64,000 nucleotides of DNA. Source: Megalobrama amblycephala (taxonomy: Eukaryota > Chordata > Actinopteri > Cypriniformes > Xenocyprididae). Location of the stretch: NCBI RefSeq assembly GCF_018812025.1, contig NC_063054.1, forward strand, positions 35,608,396-35,672,395, in the 5' to 3' direction. The notes under the pieces were generated by a model. That model did no database searches. It saw nothing but the letters and a program-made list of their open reading frames with translations, and was not told where the DNA came from. A program made the translations under genes and the position numbers. Positions 1 to 11,446 of this stretch are shown here, piece after piece. How positions within the stretch are numbered: position 1 is the stretch's first letter; every line of letters starts with the position of its first letter.

Positions 1-140
1 TGGTAACAATTGGTGCTGCTTAACAACTGGTCAGCTACGGTCACCAGATATTGCCAACCAAAGTTAAATTTGGATCCTGTGTGTGTTCTATGATCCATTT
101 GGTGACGGCTGGACTGAAGTGTTTGATTGTGTTTGTGCAG
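1..140 (+). other. rab10: rab10 intron (3' end)
   Basis: Intronic sequence that ends in the acceptor TTTGTGCAG just before the first rab10 exon in the window. The upstream exons (P-loop and switch I) lie outside the window. Confidence 0.85.
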
Positions 141-279
141 GGATACAGCGGGGCAGGAACGGTTTCACACCATCACTACCTCTTACTACAGAGGAGCCAT
201 GGGAATCATGCTCGTATATGACATCACCAACGCCAAGAGCTTCGAAAACATCAGCAAATGGCTCAGAAACATTGACGAG
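141..279 (+). CDS. rab10: Rab10 GTPase, internal exon (switch II and following)
   Basis: Rab10 is a small Ras-like GTPase. It is known to act in exocytic and endosomal recycling traffic, ER tubule dynamics, basolateral sorting and GLUT4 delivery. This exon starts with the last base of the WDTAGQ tryptophan codon and reads [20 protein letters not shown], then [11 protein letters not shown] and [12 protein letters not shown], matching residues about 64-109 of vertebrate Rab10. The G3 motif DTAGQ and the switch II region are intact. The SKWLRNIDE stretch favours Rab10 over Rab8 and Rab13. The acceptor is TTTGTGCAG and the donor is GAG|GTCAGT. N-terminal exons lie upstream of the window, so the gene is partial here. 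Compared with my recollection of human Rab10, Ala replaces Gly in ITNAKSF. Confidence 0.95.
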
Positions 280-1317
<1,038 letters not shown>

Positions 1318-1407
1318 CATGCTAATGAGGATGTGGAGAGGATGCTGCTAGGCAACAAGTGTGACATGGAGGACAAACGTATCGTACCAAAAGCCAAGGG
1401 GGAACAG
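1318..1407 (+). CDS. rab10: Rab10 exon with guanine-binding NKCD motif
   Basis: A 90-base exon, phase 0 at both ends, encoding 30 residues (about 110-139): [20 protein letters not shown] and then [10 protein letters not shown]. It carries the G4 motif NKCD, which reads the guanine base. The donor is CAG|GTGAGA. It joins in frame to the exon ending at 279 to give [12 protein letters not shown], a contiguous Rab10 sequence. MEDKRI replaces the MDDKRV of mammals, a conservative change. Confidence 0.96.
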
Positions 1408-1701
1408 GTGAGAGACTGGTCAGGATGGTCAATTTGTCCACTAGTTTTTGATGGACAAGGTTAAAGATAGTAAAAAGACATGCATAACAATTGCTGAAAT
1501 TAAATTTATATTTATTTTACATAATATTTACTAAATTGGAAAAAAAAAAATGAAAATGGAAAAATTATTTGAACTTCTCCATGCTTTCAAAATAAAAGTC
1601 CAATACATTGGCCAAACAGAACTTTATTAGCCGATACCAATAATTAATATCAGCTTGTATATCCATCGACCACTATTAACTGTTCTTGTGCTGATCCTTA
1701 G
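1408..1701 (+). other. rab10: rab10 short intron
   Basis: A 294-base intron with donor GTGAGA and acceptor GATCCTTAG. No repeat is recognised. Confidence 0.85.
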
Positions 1702-1803
1702 ATCGCCAGAGAACACGGGATTCGCTTCTTTGAGACAAGTGCAAAAGCCAACATCAACATCGAGAAGGCGTTCCTCACGTTAGCAGAAGACATTCTCAGA
1801 AAG
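1702..1803 (+). CDS. rab10: Rab10 exon with SAK (G5) motif
   Basis: A 102-base phase-0 exon encoding 34 residues (about 140-173), [20 protein letters not shown] and then [19 protein letters not shown] is the G5 loop that contacts guanine, and the rest is the last helix of the G domain. The donor is AAG|GTGAGT. As I recall it, the stretch is identical to mammalian Rab10, as expected for a strongly conserved traffic GTPase. Confidence 0.96.
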
Positions 1804-1995
1804 GTGAGTTCTGGAATCACTGACTGATATCACCATTGGTATGATTGAGCATTTAAGCAAAACCATTGCAGCACAAAAGTGCATTGATGTTGTTTCATTT
1901 GACTCATAAATACAGTTACAGCAGCTGATCTTTTGTGAATTCAGCTGGTGTTTACTCTACAAGATACTGCTGTTCTAGAGCAGAAATGAGTTTGT

Positions 1996-2634
1996 GGCCC
2001 TGTTTCCACCTGGTATTAAGATCCATTTTGGTTGATCGGATCACAAGTAGACAAGGCAGACGCATACCTGTTTGCACCTGGTGTTTTAATCCATCTCTTT
2101 TGTCCACTTTCAACCACTTCTATCCTGATTTCTTTGAGGGAAGATTCTATGGGTGGGTAAATGTATGGGTTTTTTCAGATCTTTCAATCTATTGGACAAC
2201 ATAAACTTACGCAATTTCCATATAAACACGACTGGAGATGACTGAAAAACATTGATAGCCACAAGATCACGCTGAATGCTGTGAGTGTGTGTTAGAAATC
2301 AGGAATGATGAGTGAACATTGTGTTTTGTACGTTTTTCGTCTTCAGCCAACAAAGTTTACATCCTGTCTGGCTAGTGCACTTCCCATAATGTTTACGTGT
2401 TAGGTCAGTAGATGGAGAGTAGATGGTCTTTTGTGGCTGTTAAACACATTCGACCACATGAGCATTTCCACTATGAAAGCAATCCGATCGAATGCGTTTT
2501 CAACTACCATCGGAAGTGGTCGAAAGTGGACAAGCTCAAAACATTTTAGCCCCTGTTTACACCTGTATTTAGCGTCGTCCACTTGTGATCCGATCGACCT
2601 AAACACATCTTAATACCAGGTGTAAACAGGCCCT
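1996..2634. mobile_element. Non-autonomous MITE with TIRs
   Basis: The left end reads GGCCCTGTTTCCACCTGG and the right end, reverse-complemented, reads GGGCCTGTTTACACCTGG. Similarity continues for about 60 bases through TATTAAGAT and GATCGGATCACAAGT. A sub-terminal copy of the same motif lies at about 2550-2600. No transposase is present. The superfamily is not determined. Confidence 0.75.
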
Positions 2635-3743
2635 GTATGTTCAGAATCATGCAACAAGATGAGCCACCATCACATCACTGAATAACTTTGAAATTGCATT
2701 GTGATGAATCCAAATTGAATCGCTGAAGATTCCCACCCCAGTTCTGTTTCTGTTGATATGGGACACTGTTGAATTTTGTAATATCTCTTTGACAGGTTAG
2801 TGGTTTGATTTTGGATTGTGCATGTCGCTTACATCAACAGTTAGGGGTTGAAATTGTTTGTAATGATTCGATTTGATTCTTAGGGTCATGATTTCAATTT
2901 GATTTAGTAAATCTTTTTCATACAAAATGCATCTCATTTTGTTAAATTTTCACATGTAATCAAATTCAATTAGAAAAATAAGATACCATAATGCTTTTAC
3001 CAATCATCTTAAATCGGTATCAACAAAATTCATCTTTGCATTGCAGACGTGGCACAGAAGCTGCATCTGAAATGGCATTTAGATATAGTTACACAGACTG
3101 TTTAATGCAGCTCAATTACAATTGCATAAATATTGCTATGAGATCAAAGTTTTAAATAAAACATTTTGAATATAAAAATATGAAATGATGGGAAAATATG
3201 TGGGAAATTTGTAGTGTAAGTCACTTAATATTAACTTAATTGAATTGTTATATAAAATCAATATCACTGCTGATATTCAGGGGAAAACAGAACTCTTGCT
3301 TGTGTAATATTGCTTAACTATATTATGTTACAAAAATAGGGGTGTGACGAGACGGGTATCTCACGAGACCAGACTTGATTGAGTTCACGAGACCAGACAA
3401 GATTTTTACACACTATTTTTAAGAAATCCTCAATGGCGAAATACATGACTAGAAAAAATATTCTGCAGATGTATTTGAAATGTTTTAACTAATCATCTTG
3501 TAATGAATGTCATTTCAGTTCTACTTTGAGTATGAATTATCATATGCAGTAAAAGACAACAATACTCAAGTACTGTAAAAGGTTTTGCCACTAACTCAAC
3601 TGACTGACTTCTCTTCTGTATGATTTCAGTCTCTTCAGACCTTACTGTACATGATTTATGAGCTTCTACAACTTTTGACCTCCTAACTGAGCTCCTTTCC
3701 ACAAACTGATCATAGAAATAAAAACAGTATAAATAAAAATGGG

Positions 3744-3925
3744 TGACACTTTACAATAAGGTCTCATTTATTAACATTAATTAACCAACATCAACTAACA
3801 ATGAGCAATATATGTGCTGCTACAGTATTTATTAATCTTTATGTTAGTTAATAAAAATAGTCATTCATTGTTAGTTCATGATAGTTCACAGTGCATTAAC
3901 TAATGTTAACAAATGAAACCTTATT
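3744..3925. repeat. GACACTTTACAATAAGG fold-back repeat (copy 1)
   Basis: Begins TGACACTTTACAATAAGG and ends near AACAAATGAAACCTTATTG, rich in GTTAACATTAGTTAA-like motifs. The same family recurs at 26089-26350 and 27785-28070. A further GTAACACTTTACAA end at 3971-3984 abuts the next repeat. This copy is nested in the hAT-like element. Confidence 0.75.
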
Positions 3926-3984
3926 GTTTGTGCTTAATAAGATTAAGAGAAAACTGTTATTCATTTTTATGGTAACACTTTACA

Positions 3985-5503
3985 AATATAGCTGCAAGCA
4001 GCAATTACGGGGCCAAGCACAAAAGCGGCACAACAAGCCAGCCAACATGGCCGTGAGCATCAGACCAACGGCAACAGTGAGCAATTAAAGACCTATTAGG
4101 ATCATTTTAGGAAAAAGAGCTGAAAAATCACACACACAGTCAATAATAAAGATTTACTGGTTTATCACTTTCCACCAATAGGTGGCGCTGTGACCATATT
4201 AATGTGGTATGGTCAGAGTGAGTTGACAATGACACTTGCAAAGTTTGGTGTCAATATGTCAAAGCATTGCAGAGATACAGCTTCAAGACTGGGTTTTGCG
4301 TCATGCCTCAAATTCATTGCTCTGGTATACGAAAACGATTTGACGCATCAACTTGAAATCCATAACTTTTTGTCGGCATGGTCTGAAGATGATACAGTTC
4401 GATTTTGGTGAAAAACGGAGCAACGGTCTAGGAGGAGTACAAAAAAGTAGGTTTTTAAGGAAAAATAATATGACGGACAGGAAGTTCAGCCGACTATGGC
4501 AAATTTGATATTTTTGTTCTCGGCATGACCCAAGGAATCAACTGAGACCAGTTTCATTACAATCGGTTAATATAGTCAAAAGTTATTAGCATTTTTGTAA
4601 ATTTTGTTATAACTTTTGACCACAAGGTGGCGCTGGTCCGAAACCTCTCAAGCCTCCTTCAGGGCATTGTCCTGATGACCCATACCAAGTTTTGTATCGA
4701 TATGCTAATGCGATCGTAAAATACAGCGTTTTAGCACAAAATTCAAAATGGCTGATGGCCAAAATGGCCGATATGGGAAAATTGGATATTATTCGACTCA
4801 ACATGATGCCCCGAATCTAACGAGGCCACATTTATGATTTTTGGTCAAACCCATCAGAAGTTATAAGCAAAAATAGCCATATTTTTCATATCTCCACTCC
4901 AGTAAGTGGTGCTGCACTGAAACACTGCGTGATGCCTCAGGTCATGCTTGTGATGACATGTACTAAGTTTGGTCTGAGTACAATAAAGCATTGCGGAGAT
5001 ACAGCGTTATGTCTATTTTTGCAAGCACTACATACAATTCGTTCGCGTGTTTTACGAAAACGGTTTGAGGAATCAACTTGAATTCCATAACTTTTTGTCG
5101 GCATGGTCTGAAGATGATCTGGTTCAATTTTCATGAAAATCAGAGTAACGGCCTAGGAGGAGTTCGAAAAAGTACGTTTGTCAGAAAATTCAAAATGGCG
5201 GAAAAATTTTCATGACGGAATTTTGTTTCTAGCCCTTACGGTTCAAAAATTATTAGCATAAACATAAATGCAACTTTGGACAGCTGGTGGCGCTAGAGGG
5301 ATTGAGTTAGAGACTCCAAATTTGCTATGGACAAAGGTCAGACTGTTCTCTAACTGTGTGCCAAATTTCACAACTTTCCCGCAAGCGGTTCTATGGGCTG
5401 CCATAGACTTCAAGAGCGGAAGAAGAAGAAGAAGAAGAATAAAAAGAAATCTAACGATTACAATAGGTGCCTTTGCACCTTCGGTGCTTGGCCCCTAATA
5501 AGT
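3985..5503. repeat. Long interspersed repeat starting GCTGCAAGCAGC, with an internal duplication
   Basis: Starts near TATAGCTGCAAGCAGCAATT and ends with (GAA)n followed by a hairpin-forming block (GGTGCCTTTGCACC, then CTTCGGTGCTTGGCCCC). Two blocks about 725 bases apart are near copies. Both begin GTCGGCATGGTCTGAAGATG and run through CTAGGAGGAGT (4371-4445 and 5097-5171). Three GTGGCGCT motifs occur, at about 4182, 4626 and 5287. The class is unknown. The 3' hairpin and a CTAA end hint at a Helitron but are not sufficient. Confidence 0.6.
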
Positions 5504-6053
5504 GCAACCATAATCGCTCTCTCTCAGTATTCAAAGTGCAAATAAGACCAAATTTTTCTTTGATACAGAGCTAAGAGATGGTTACAACTACACTGCCCAG
5601 CCTAAGATAGCTTTCATATTCAGAGATATTTGCATTCATCAGGGAGCCGCTTTCAAAATGCGGGTATTGAGATCGCGTTTGAATGCGCGCTCGCGTTTAC
5701 TTTCACTTTCACGATTGCGCATAACTCTGTAAATATGGAGCGGCGGCGACCGTTATCCAACTGAATTAAATGTTTTTTATTTAAATACAAAGCAAAACGA
5801 CAGTGGAGGCGTAATGTAAACGTAGCGGTGGCATATTCTTTCCTAATCATCCTAACACTCTGTCATGGCAATATCACGAGACTACTTTTCGCCTCGACGA
5901 GAAATCTCGTCACATTTTAGTCTCGCGAGATCTCGTGGCACGAGATCTCGTCACACCCCTATACAAAAATATATATATATAAAAAAAAATAAAAAAAAAG
6001 GCTAATCCTAAGCCCATGCTAATTTCCAACCCTGACCGTCTTGCTTCCATTTA

Positions 6054-6230
6054 TGGGGGCAGTCGTGGCCTAATGGTTAGAGAGTCAGACTGGTCTCAAG
6101 TATCGACAGGAAATGACTGAGATTTGCAGTGTGTGTATGTTCACTACTCACTAACTGGATGGGTTAACTGCAGAGGACAAATTCCATATTTACCATACTT
6201 GGCCGTCACATGTCAATTTCACTTTCAATT
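6054..6230 (+). mobile_element. tRNA-derived SINE, internally deleted
   Basis: The head GGCAGTCGTGGCCTAATGGT plus TAGAGAGTC is the box A region of a common fish tRNA-derived SINE. The 3' part matches the family tail (GGATGGGTTAACTGCAGAGG, then ACAAATTCC, CCATACTTGGC and TCAATTTCACTTTC). The box B region and central domain are missing, so the copy is defective. It lies in the last rab10 intron. Confidence 0.7.
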
Positions 6231-6616
6231 TCAAGCTTAGTCGCCATGAAATCAAAACTGACAATTCTTGTTTAATGGAATATTGCAGTATTTATTATAA
6301 ATAAAGAGATTGAGATGAACCAATAGCAAACCACAACCATCCAATCAATTGAATGTGTAGAGACAACTAGAAGTAAACCATTTGTAGGTTGACTCCAGTG
6401 AAAAGTATAAACATTGTGGCGCCATCAAAACATCGCTCTGCTTGTTTGAACATCCTGATCAGCCGGACAGCAACAGTGACTCAACCAGTGCTGTGAGTTT
6501 GGTGCTGGAAACCAACCAAACGAAACAGAAGTGATCAAAACAAACTTGAGTTGGAGCCAAAGCTCAAAATCTTTTCTTAATATCTACTTTGTGTGTGTTT
6601 TTTTTGTTTTTTGCAG

Positions 6617-6703
6617 ACGCCCGTAAAAGAGCCCAACAGTGAAAACGTGGACATCAGCACTGGAGGCGGAGTCACAGGATGGAAGACCAAGTGCTGCAGT
6701 TGA
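6617..6703 (+). CDS. rab10: Rab10 terminal exon, hypervariable tail and prenylation cysteines
   Basis: The last coding exon gives [20 protein letters not shown] and then GWKTKCCS before the stop TGA. This is the Rab10 C-terminal tail (residues about 174-201). The CC pair is the geranylgeranylation site that anchors Rab10 to membranes. The acceptor is TTTTTTGCAG, preceded by a strong T tract. The tail ends CCS, one Ser longer than the CC end I recall for human Rab10. The whole gene would encode 201 residues if the missing N-terminal exons are of standard length. Confidence 0.96.
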   Translation, partial: TPVKEPNSENVDISTGGGVTGWKTKCCS

Positions 6704-7298
6704 ACAGACACACACAGTTGCTCACACACTTTACACAAACACACACACACAATCTGTTCTTCTATATCCCTCTTTTTCTCTCTTTCATTCACTCATCCCT
6801 CGTTTCTGTCTAACACTCTTCCGTTCTGTCCTTCTCATGGGATTCTCTGTAAAACACATCTCTAACTTTTCTCACACTCACGACTGCTTGCTGACATTAT
6901 TTTATTTCTGAAAAAAAAAAAAAAGAAATGTAAAGAGAAAGTCATTTCATGTTTCTTCGTACTTATTTTAAAGTTTAAAGAAAGAAAGAATGAAATGAAT
7001 TTAAATGAAAATCAAACATGCATTCACCACTACATAAAGAGCGTCGGTGGACCTGGAGACGCTGTCCGTCGGCACAGAGGAGCGGCGTAGCGTTCAGTAT
7101 GACATCCTAGATGAAGACTTTTGTCCAGTGTTTTGGGGTTAGTGTTGTGTGTTAGTGTGAGAGATCTTCTCTAGCTGTTTTATTAATTTTTTTGTTTTTT
7201 GTTCTTTGATTTGATTTCTTTCGTCCGGTGCCTTAATGTAGAGCCTTAGAGCTCATTCCCCCCCCCAAACACATTTAAACACCACTTTTCTGTAACAG

Positions 7299-7348
<50 letters not shown>

Positions 7349-7841
7349 GTCCTCTCCTCTCTGCTTGACCTGCTAACTCAACCCCACACACGCCCAAGTG
7401 GAACCATCTGGATTCAACCGTTTTGCTCAGAAGAGAATGGCATTATATATATTTTGTTTTGTTTTTAAATTTAGTTTGTTCTTTATTTTTCAGAATGACT
7501 TGTTTTATGAATCTCCTCAGTGTATTTTTGTTTTGTTTTGTTTTCCCCCTCACTCAGTTACTCATTCTCTCCTGCATGCTGGTTTCTTTGGGTTTTTGGG
7601 GTCTTTTGTAAGTTTTGCCATGTTTGTAATTCACAGGAAGTATCTCTTCTAGTCCAGATACGTGTCAGGGAGGGGAGCGTTCTCTTTGGAAATTCAAACG
7701 ATTTTGCAGATCCATTAAAAATAAGCTTGTTTAAGTTACATGTTTGTCCCGTTTATTCGAGTGTGTGTTTTACAGTTACTGTGAGCACCGGATTTCAAAA
7801 CTTTGGTTCTTGAAGCATTTATTCCTTCTAGTCTGATTAAA
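6704..7841 (+). other. rab10: rab10 3' UTR (probable extent)
   Basis: Sequence after the rab10 stop, unique apart from A and T homopolymers and the (AC)n at 7301-7346. ATTAAA hexamers at 7714-7719 and 7836-7841 are the plausible poly(A) signals. The true end is not determinable by eye. Confidence 0.55.
7301..7346. repeat. (AC)23 microsatellite
   Basis: Pure AC dinucleotides within the probable rab10 3' UTR. Confidence 0.97.
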
Positions 7842-8456
7842 TTCTGAAGCAGTAAAAACCTAAAAAAAGAGAGAAAACCTGGTGAAATGTCAATTATGAC
7901 GTCACGCTGCCAATTTTTAAAGCATCAAATAACTAAAAACCAAATGCTTGAACTTATATCAGCGTGATTAAAAACTACATAAAATGACAAACCATCTTTG
8001 GGAAAAAAAAATTCGAAGTGTAATTTAATTGTTTAGTTTGTCTCATGTCCCATTACATTACATGGAGAGGGCGGGGTTTAAGACCTATACTGAAACCAAC
8101 CACCTGGGGGTGATGGAGACGCTTTGGCTTCACTTTTCAGGACTTGTGCGGCACGCTTGGGTGAAACATTTACTGCTGTTCAATTTATAAACCGAAGATT
8201 TACACATTTACACGACATTGCTTTAACTAAAAACGTTCATTTAAATGACCATGACATTTTGGGGGCCTGAAAAGGCAAGCTTTTGAAACCGTGCTTTAAA
8301 GTGCATGTTTTTGAAAACAATACCGTTATCGTCTCCATGTAAAAGCAAATCTGCGAAAACGGTGATGTCAAGCACATGTGTATTACATGTTCAGTCTATA
8401 GGTGCATAGTGTTTCTTTATAAATTGACATCGCCAACTACTGGCCTGGCATGCATA
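7842..8456. other. Intergenic, weak repeat character
   Basis: No gene seen. Around 8280-8380 the text (GAAAACAATACCGTTATCG and AAAACGGTGATG) resembles the outer part of the fold-back element that follows. Confidence 0.5.
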
Positions 8457-8752
8457 ATACAGCGTTTTTAATCGTTTTTTGCGGATCCGTGTGAACAGGG
8501 ATCGTTTTGACAACGTTGTTGTCTGTATACGAGTAAAGCAAAGGAAAAACTTCTCCGTTTTTAGTACATCATTGTCATGTAAACGTAGGCTACACTTTAC
8601 CAGATTACTTGTAATTATGGGTACGTTTACACGACAATGATGTACTAAAAACTTAAAAGCTTTTCCATTTTTCGCAGACAGATGACCACGTTGACCGTCA
8701 AAACGATCCACGTTCACATGGATCCACAAAAACTAATAAAAACACTGTATTA
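8457..8752. mobile_element. Fold-back (palindromic) element
   Basis: An inverted repeat. The inner arms are GTTTTTAGTACATCATTGTC (from 8558) and the near-exact complement around 8632-8652. The outer arms pair GCGGATCCGTGTGAAC with GTTCACATGGATCCAC and continue to about 8457 and 8752. No coding capacity. It resembles a MITE of hAT type; the superfamily is not proven. Confidence 0.7.
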
Positions 8753-9204
8753 TTCATTCCAGCTTTTAGGCTACAACTTTTTTTTAGTTTGTAGTCTAAA
8801 GACTGTTAATATATATCTTAAAGCTACTTCTACAATGCCGATTATAATTCATTTTGCACATCACCAAATGTTTCTAATGTTTTAACAGTGTTTTATATTA
8901 AAAACAAGCTCTATGGTCCGTTCATAAAGTGCCAGACAAAGTCAGATCTTTCTAAATTAATAATTTGATCGCGCATATAGGCTAGTTAATAGGCTGTTTA
9001 GGGCCTATCATAAAAGTAGGCAATGCAAGTTATTAATTAAGATGACTGACAGGTAGTCTAATAGAAGTTTTTCTTCAGTTATGCTCTGTTCTATAATATT
9101 TTTATTTTCTCTGAAATTATCTTCACTCAGTGCGTTCTTAAGCCTAAAATAATTCGTTACAAACGAGAGGACAAGTTATGAAAGCTAATCTAATATTACA
9201 TATA
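8753..9204. other. Intergenic, AT-rich
   Basis: Nothing recognised beyond unique AT-rich sequence. Confidence 0.5.
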
Positions 9205-10147
9205 CACAGTACAGTCCAAAAGTTTGGAACCACTAAGATTTTTAATGTTTTTAAAAGAAGTTTCTTCTGCTCACCAAGGCTACATTTATTTAATTAAAAA
9301 TACAGTAAAAAAACAGTAATATTGTGAAATATTATTACAATTTAAAATAACTGTGTACTATTTAAATATATTTGACAAAGTAATTTATTCCTGTGATGCA
9401 AAGCTGAATTTTCAGCATCATTACTCCAGTCTTCAGTGTCACATGATCCTTCAGAAATCATTCTAATATGCTGATTTGCTGCTCAATAAACATTTATGAT
9501 TATTTTCAATGTTGAAAACAGTTGTGTACTTTTTTTTTCAGGATTCCTTGATGAATAGAAAGTTCAAAAGAACAGCATTTATCTGAAATACAAAGCTTCT
9601 GTAGCATTATACACTACTGTTCAAAAGTTTGGGGTCAGTAGGAATTTTTATTTTTATTTTTTTTGAAAAGAAATTAAAGAAATGAATACTTTTATTCAGC
9701 AAGGATGCATTAAATCAATCAAAAGTGGCAGTAAAGACATTTATAATGTTACAAAAGATTAGATTTCAGATAAACACTGTTCTTTTGAACTTTCTATTCA
9801 TCAAATAATCCTGAAAAAAAATATTGTACACAAATATTTTGTACAATTGTACACATTAAATGTTTCTTGAGCAGCAGATCAGCATATTAGAATGATTTCT
9901 GAAGTATCATGTGACACTGAAGACTGGAGTAATGATGCTGAAAATTCAGCTTTGCCATAACAGGAATAAATTACTTTGTGAAATATATTCAAATAGAAAA
10001 CAGTTATTTTAAATTGTAATAATATTTCACAATATTACTGCTTTTACTGTATTTTTAATTAAATAAATGTAGCCTTGGTGAGCAGACGAAACTACTTTTA
10101 AAAACATTAAAAATCTTAGTGGTTCCAAACTTTTGAACTGTACTGTA
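9205..10147. mobile_element. Long fold-back repeat, family F (full copy)
   Basis: About 940 bases forming a near-perfect palindrome. The left end reads TACAGTCCAAAAGTTTGGAA and the right end, reversed, TACAGTTCAAAAGTTTGGAA. Both arms carry CTGCTCACCAAGGCTAC, AATATTGTGAAATATT and GCTGAATTTTCAGCATCATT, each followed by TCAGTGTCACATGATCC-like text. The same family recurs at 36645, 38333, 45421, 46925, 52985, 56938 and 58570. It is non-coding. Confidence 0.85.
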
Positions 10148-10692
10148 TATGCACAAACAGAACGTTTAATATAAACTTTTTCTTTTTTTTTTTTTTACTG
10201 TGTATAGCACATTGAGCGGTATCGGTTGTTCATTGCTGTTGTTGCGTTGCGAATGTGAATTTTAAATAGTTCTTTTAACTCACATGAATGAATCTCATTG
10301 TGACATAAAATCATACATTATATATTGTTAGGTATGATAATGCCTATAAAAGCATTTTCGGGGTTTGTCGTTAATAGATTTTGATCATTTTAGACCACAC
10401 GATGGCAGCACAGAAATGAAAAATGTTTTTCCAGATTTTCACACGTGAAGATGTCAGGAATATACTGCGGATCTGAACTGAAGCATAAAGTGAATACAGC
10501 TGACTGCATCCTTCAGCAAGCATCAACTATACATTAATTGAATAACAGCACTGGATCTATGACAGGTGAAATAGATTATGCTGAGTCGACCTCCATAAAA
10601 TAATTTCATAAAAGAGGAAGAGGCAGGACGGAAGAATGAAACATTTAATGAAACCAGTTCCCTTTATTGTTTGTAATAGAAATAACATAGGG
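10148..10692. other. Intergenic, AT-rich
   Basis: No gene recognised. A CTCF-like string CCACACGATGGCAG sits at about 10395, one mismatch from the core consensus. Confidence 0.45.
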
Positions 10693-11123
10693 TGAATTAA
10701 GGGTGATTGGGACATAAGGTCAAATGGGACAGTATAACTATAGAATTTATTTTCTCACCTGATGAGTGAAAATACTTTTTGCTGAGCCCTAGCTGTGAGA
10801 CTACATAATTAAAACGGGATGCCCTCATTGGTCTAACATCATGTAGGTGGGCGGGGCATGCAGTAAATATGCTTACACTACCCTAAATCATTGGAAAGAT
10901 GTGCTGTCCCAGTCACCCAAATGTTACCAAAAAAATGTTTTTGCTCCGTTTACAGAAAAGTGTCACACATCATCATAATATACAATTGTTTCCTCCTCAA
11001 ATGGATAGTTAACATCTTAAGTATTACAGAAATGTATCATGTGTTGAGCTGATGTTTTTCATTTATGACAAGAATCCTCGCACAAGGCGAAATTCAAAAA
11101 CTGTCCCAATCACCCTTAATTCA
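10693..11123. mobile_element. MITE with perfect 22-bp terminal inverted repeats
   Basis: The left TIR 10693-10714 (TGAATTAAGGGTGATTGGG plus ACA) is exactly complementary to 11102-11123. The element is 431 bp and has no open frame. The superfamily is unknown. Confidence 0.8.
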
Positions 11124-11245
11124 TCATATAAGGCATAAGAGATTTCTTGTGTTATCGTCCAAAGAGAAACTACATTACAGAATGATGATACAGGGGGAAA
11201 GTGATTTCACAAAGTACAATATTCCTGGATCAACATCTTTGTTCA

Positions 11246-11446
11246 TCCTGGAACAACATTCCAATCAACCAATCAGATTTGAGGGACAAATGTACAGTTT
11301 ATGTTTAGTTTATATGCAGTTTATGTCAAGTTCCATAAGTTTATGTCGGTGTTATTCACCCATTATTTCTCTGATTTTAGAGAAAAATTATGGGTAGGGG
11401 ATATATAGTTCGCACTATATTTTCGGACAGGAATGTTGTTCCAGGA
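11246..11446. mobile_element. Short MITE with ends TCCTGGAACAACATTCC
   Basis: The left end TCCTGGAACAACATTCC (11246-11262) is the complement of GGAATGTTGTTCCAGGA (11430-11446). The interior AATCAGATTTGAGGGACAA and TTATGT-rich text recur at 41678-41834, so it is a dispersed family. Confidence 0.75.

Larger units (their letters stand above)
3329..5969. mobile_element. hAT-like non-autonomous composite element with 8-bp TSD
   Basis: The element body is 3337-5961, flanked by the identical 8-bp direct repeat TACAAAAA (3329-3336 and 5962-5969). The ends are TAGGGGTGTGACGAGA and its exact complement TCTCGTCACACCCCTA. An 8-bp duplication with TAGGG-type ends is the hAT signature. No hAT transposase frame is seen inside. 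The interior is occupied by other repeats at 3744-3925 and 3985-5503. The right sub-terminal part carries several CTCGTGAGAT-like palindromes. Confidence 0.85.
1804..6616 (+). other. rab10: rab10 last intron, rich in mobile DNA
   Basis: A 4.8-kb intron. It holds a MITE at 1996-2634, a hAT-like composite at 3337-5961 and a SINE at 6054-6230. The rest, about 2635-3328 and 6231-6616, is unique AT-rich sequence in which I see nothing specific. Confidence 0.85.
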
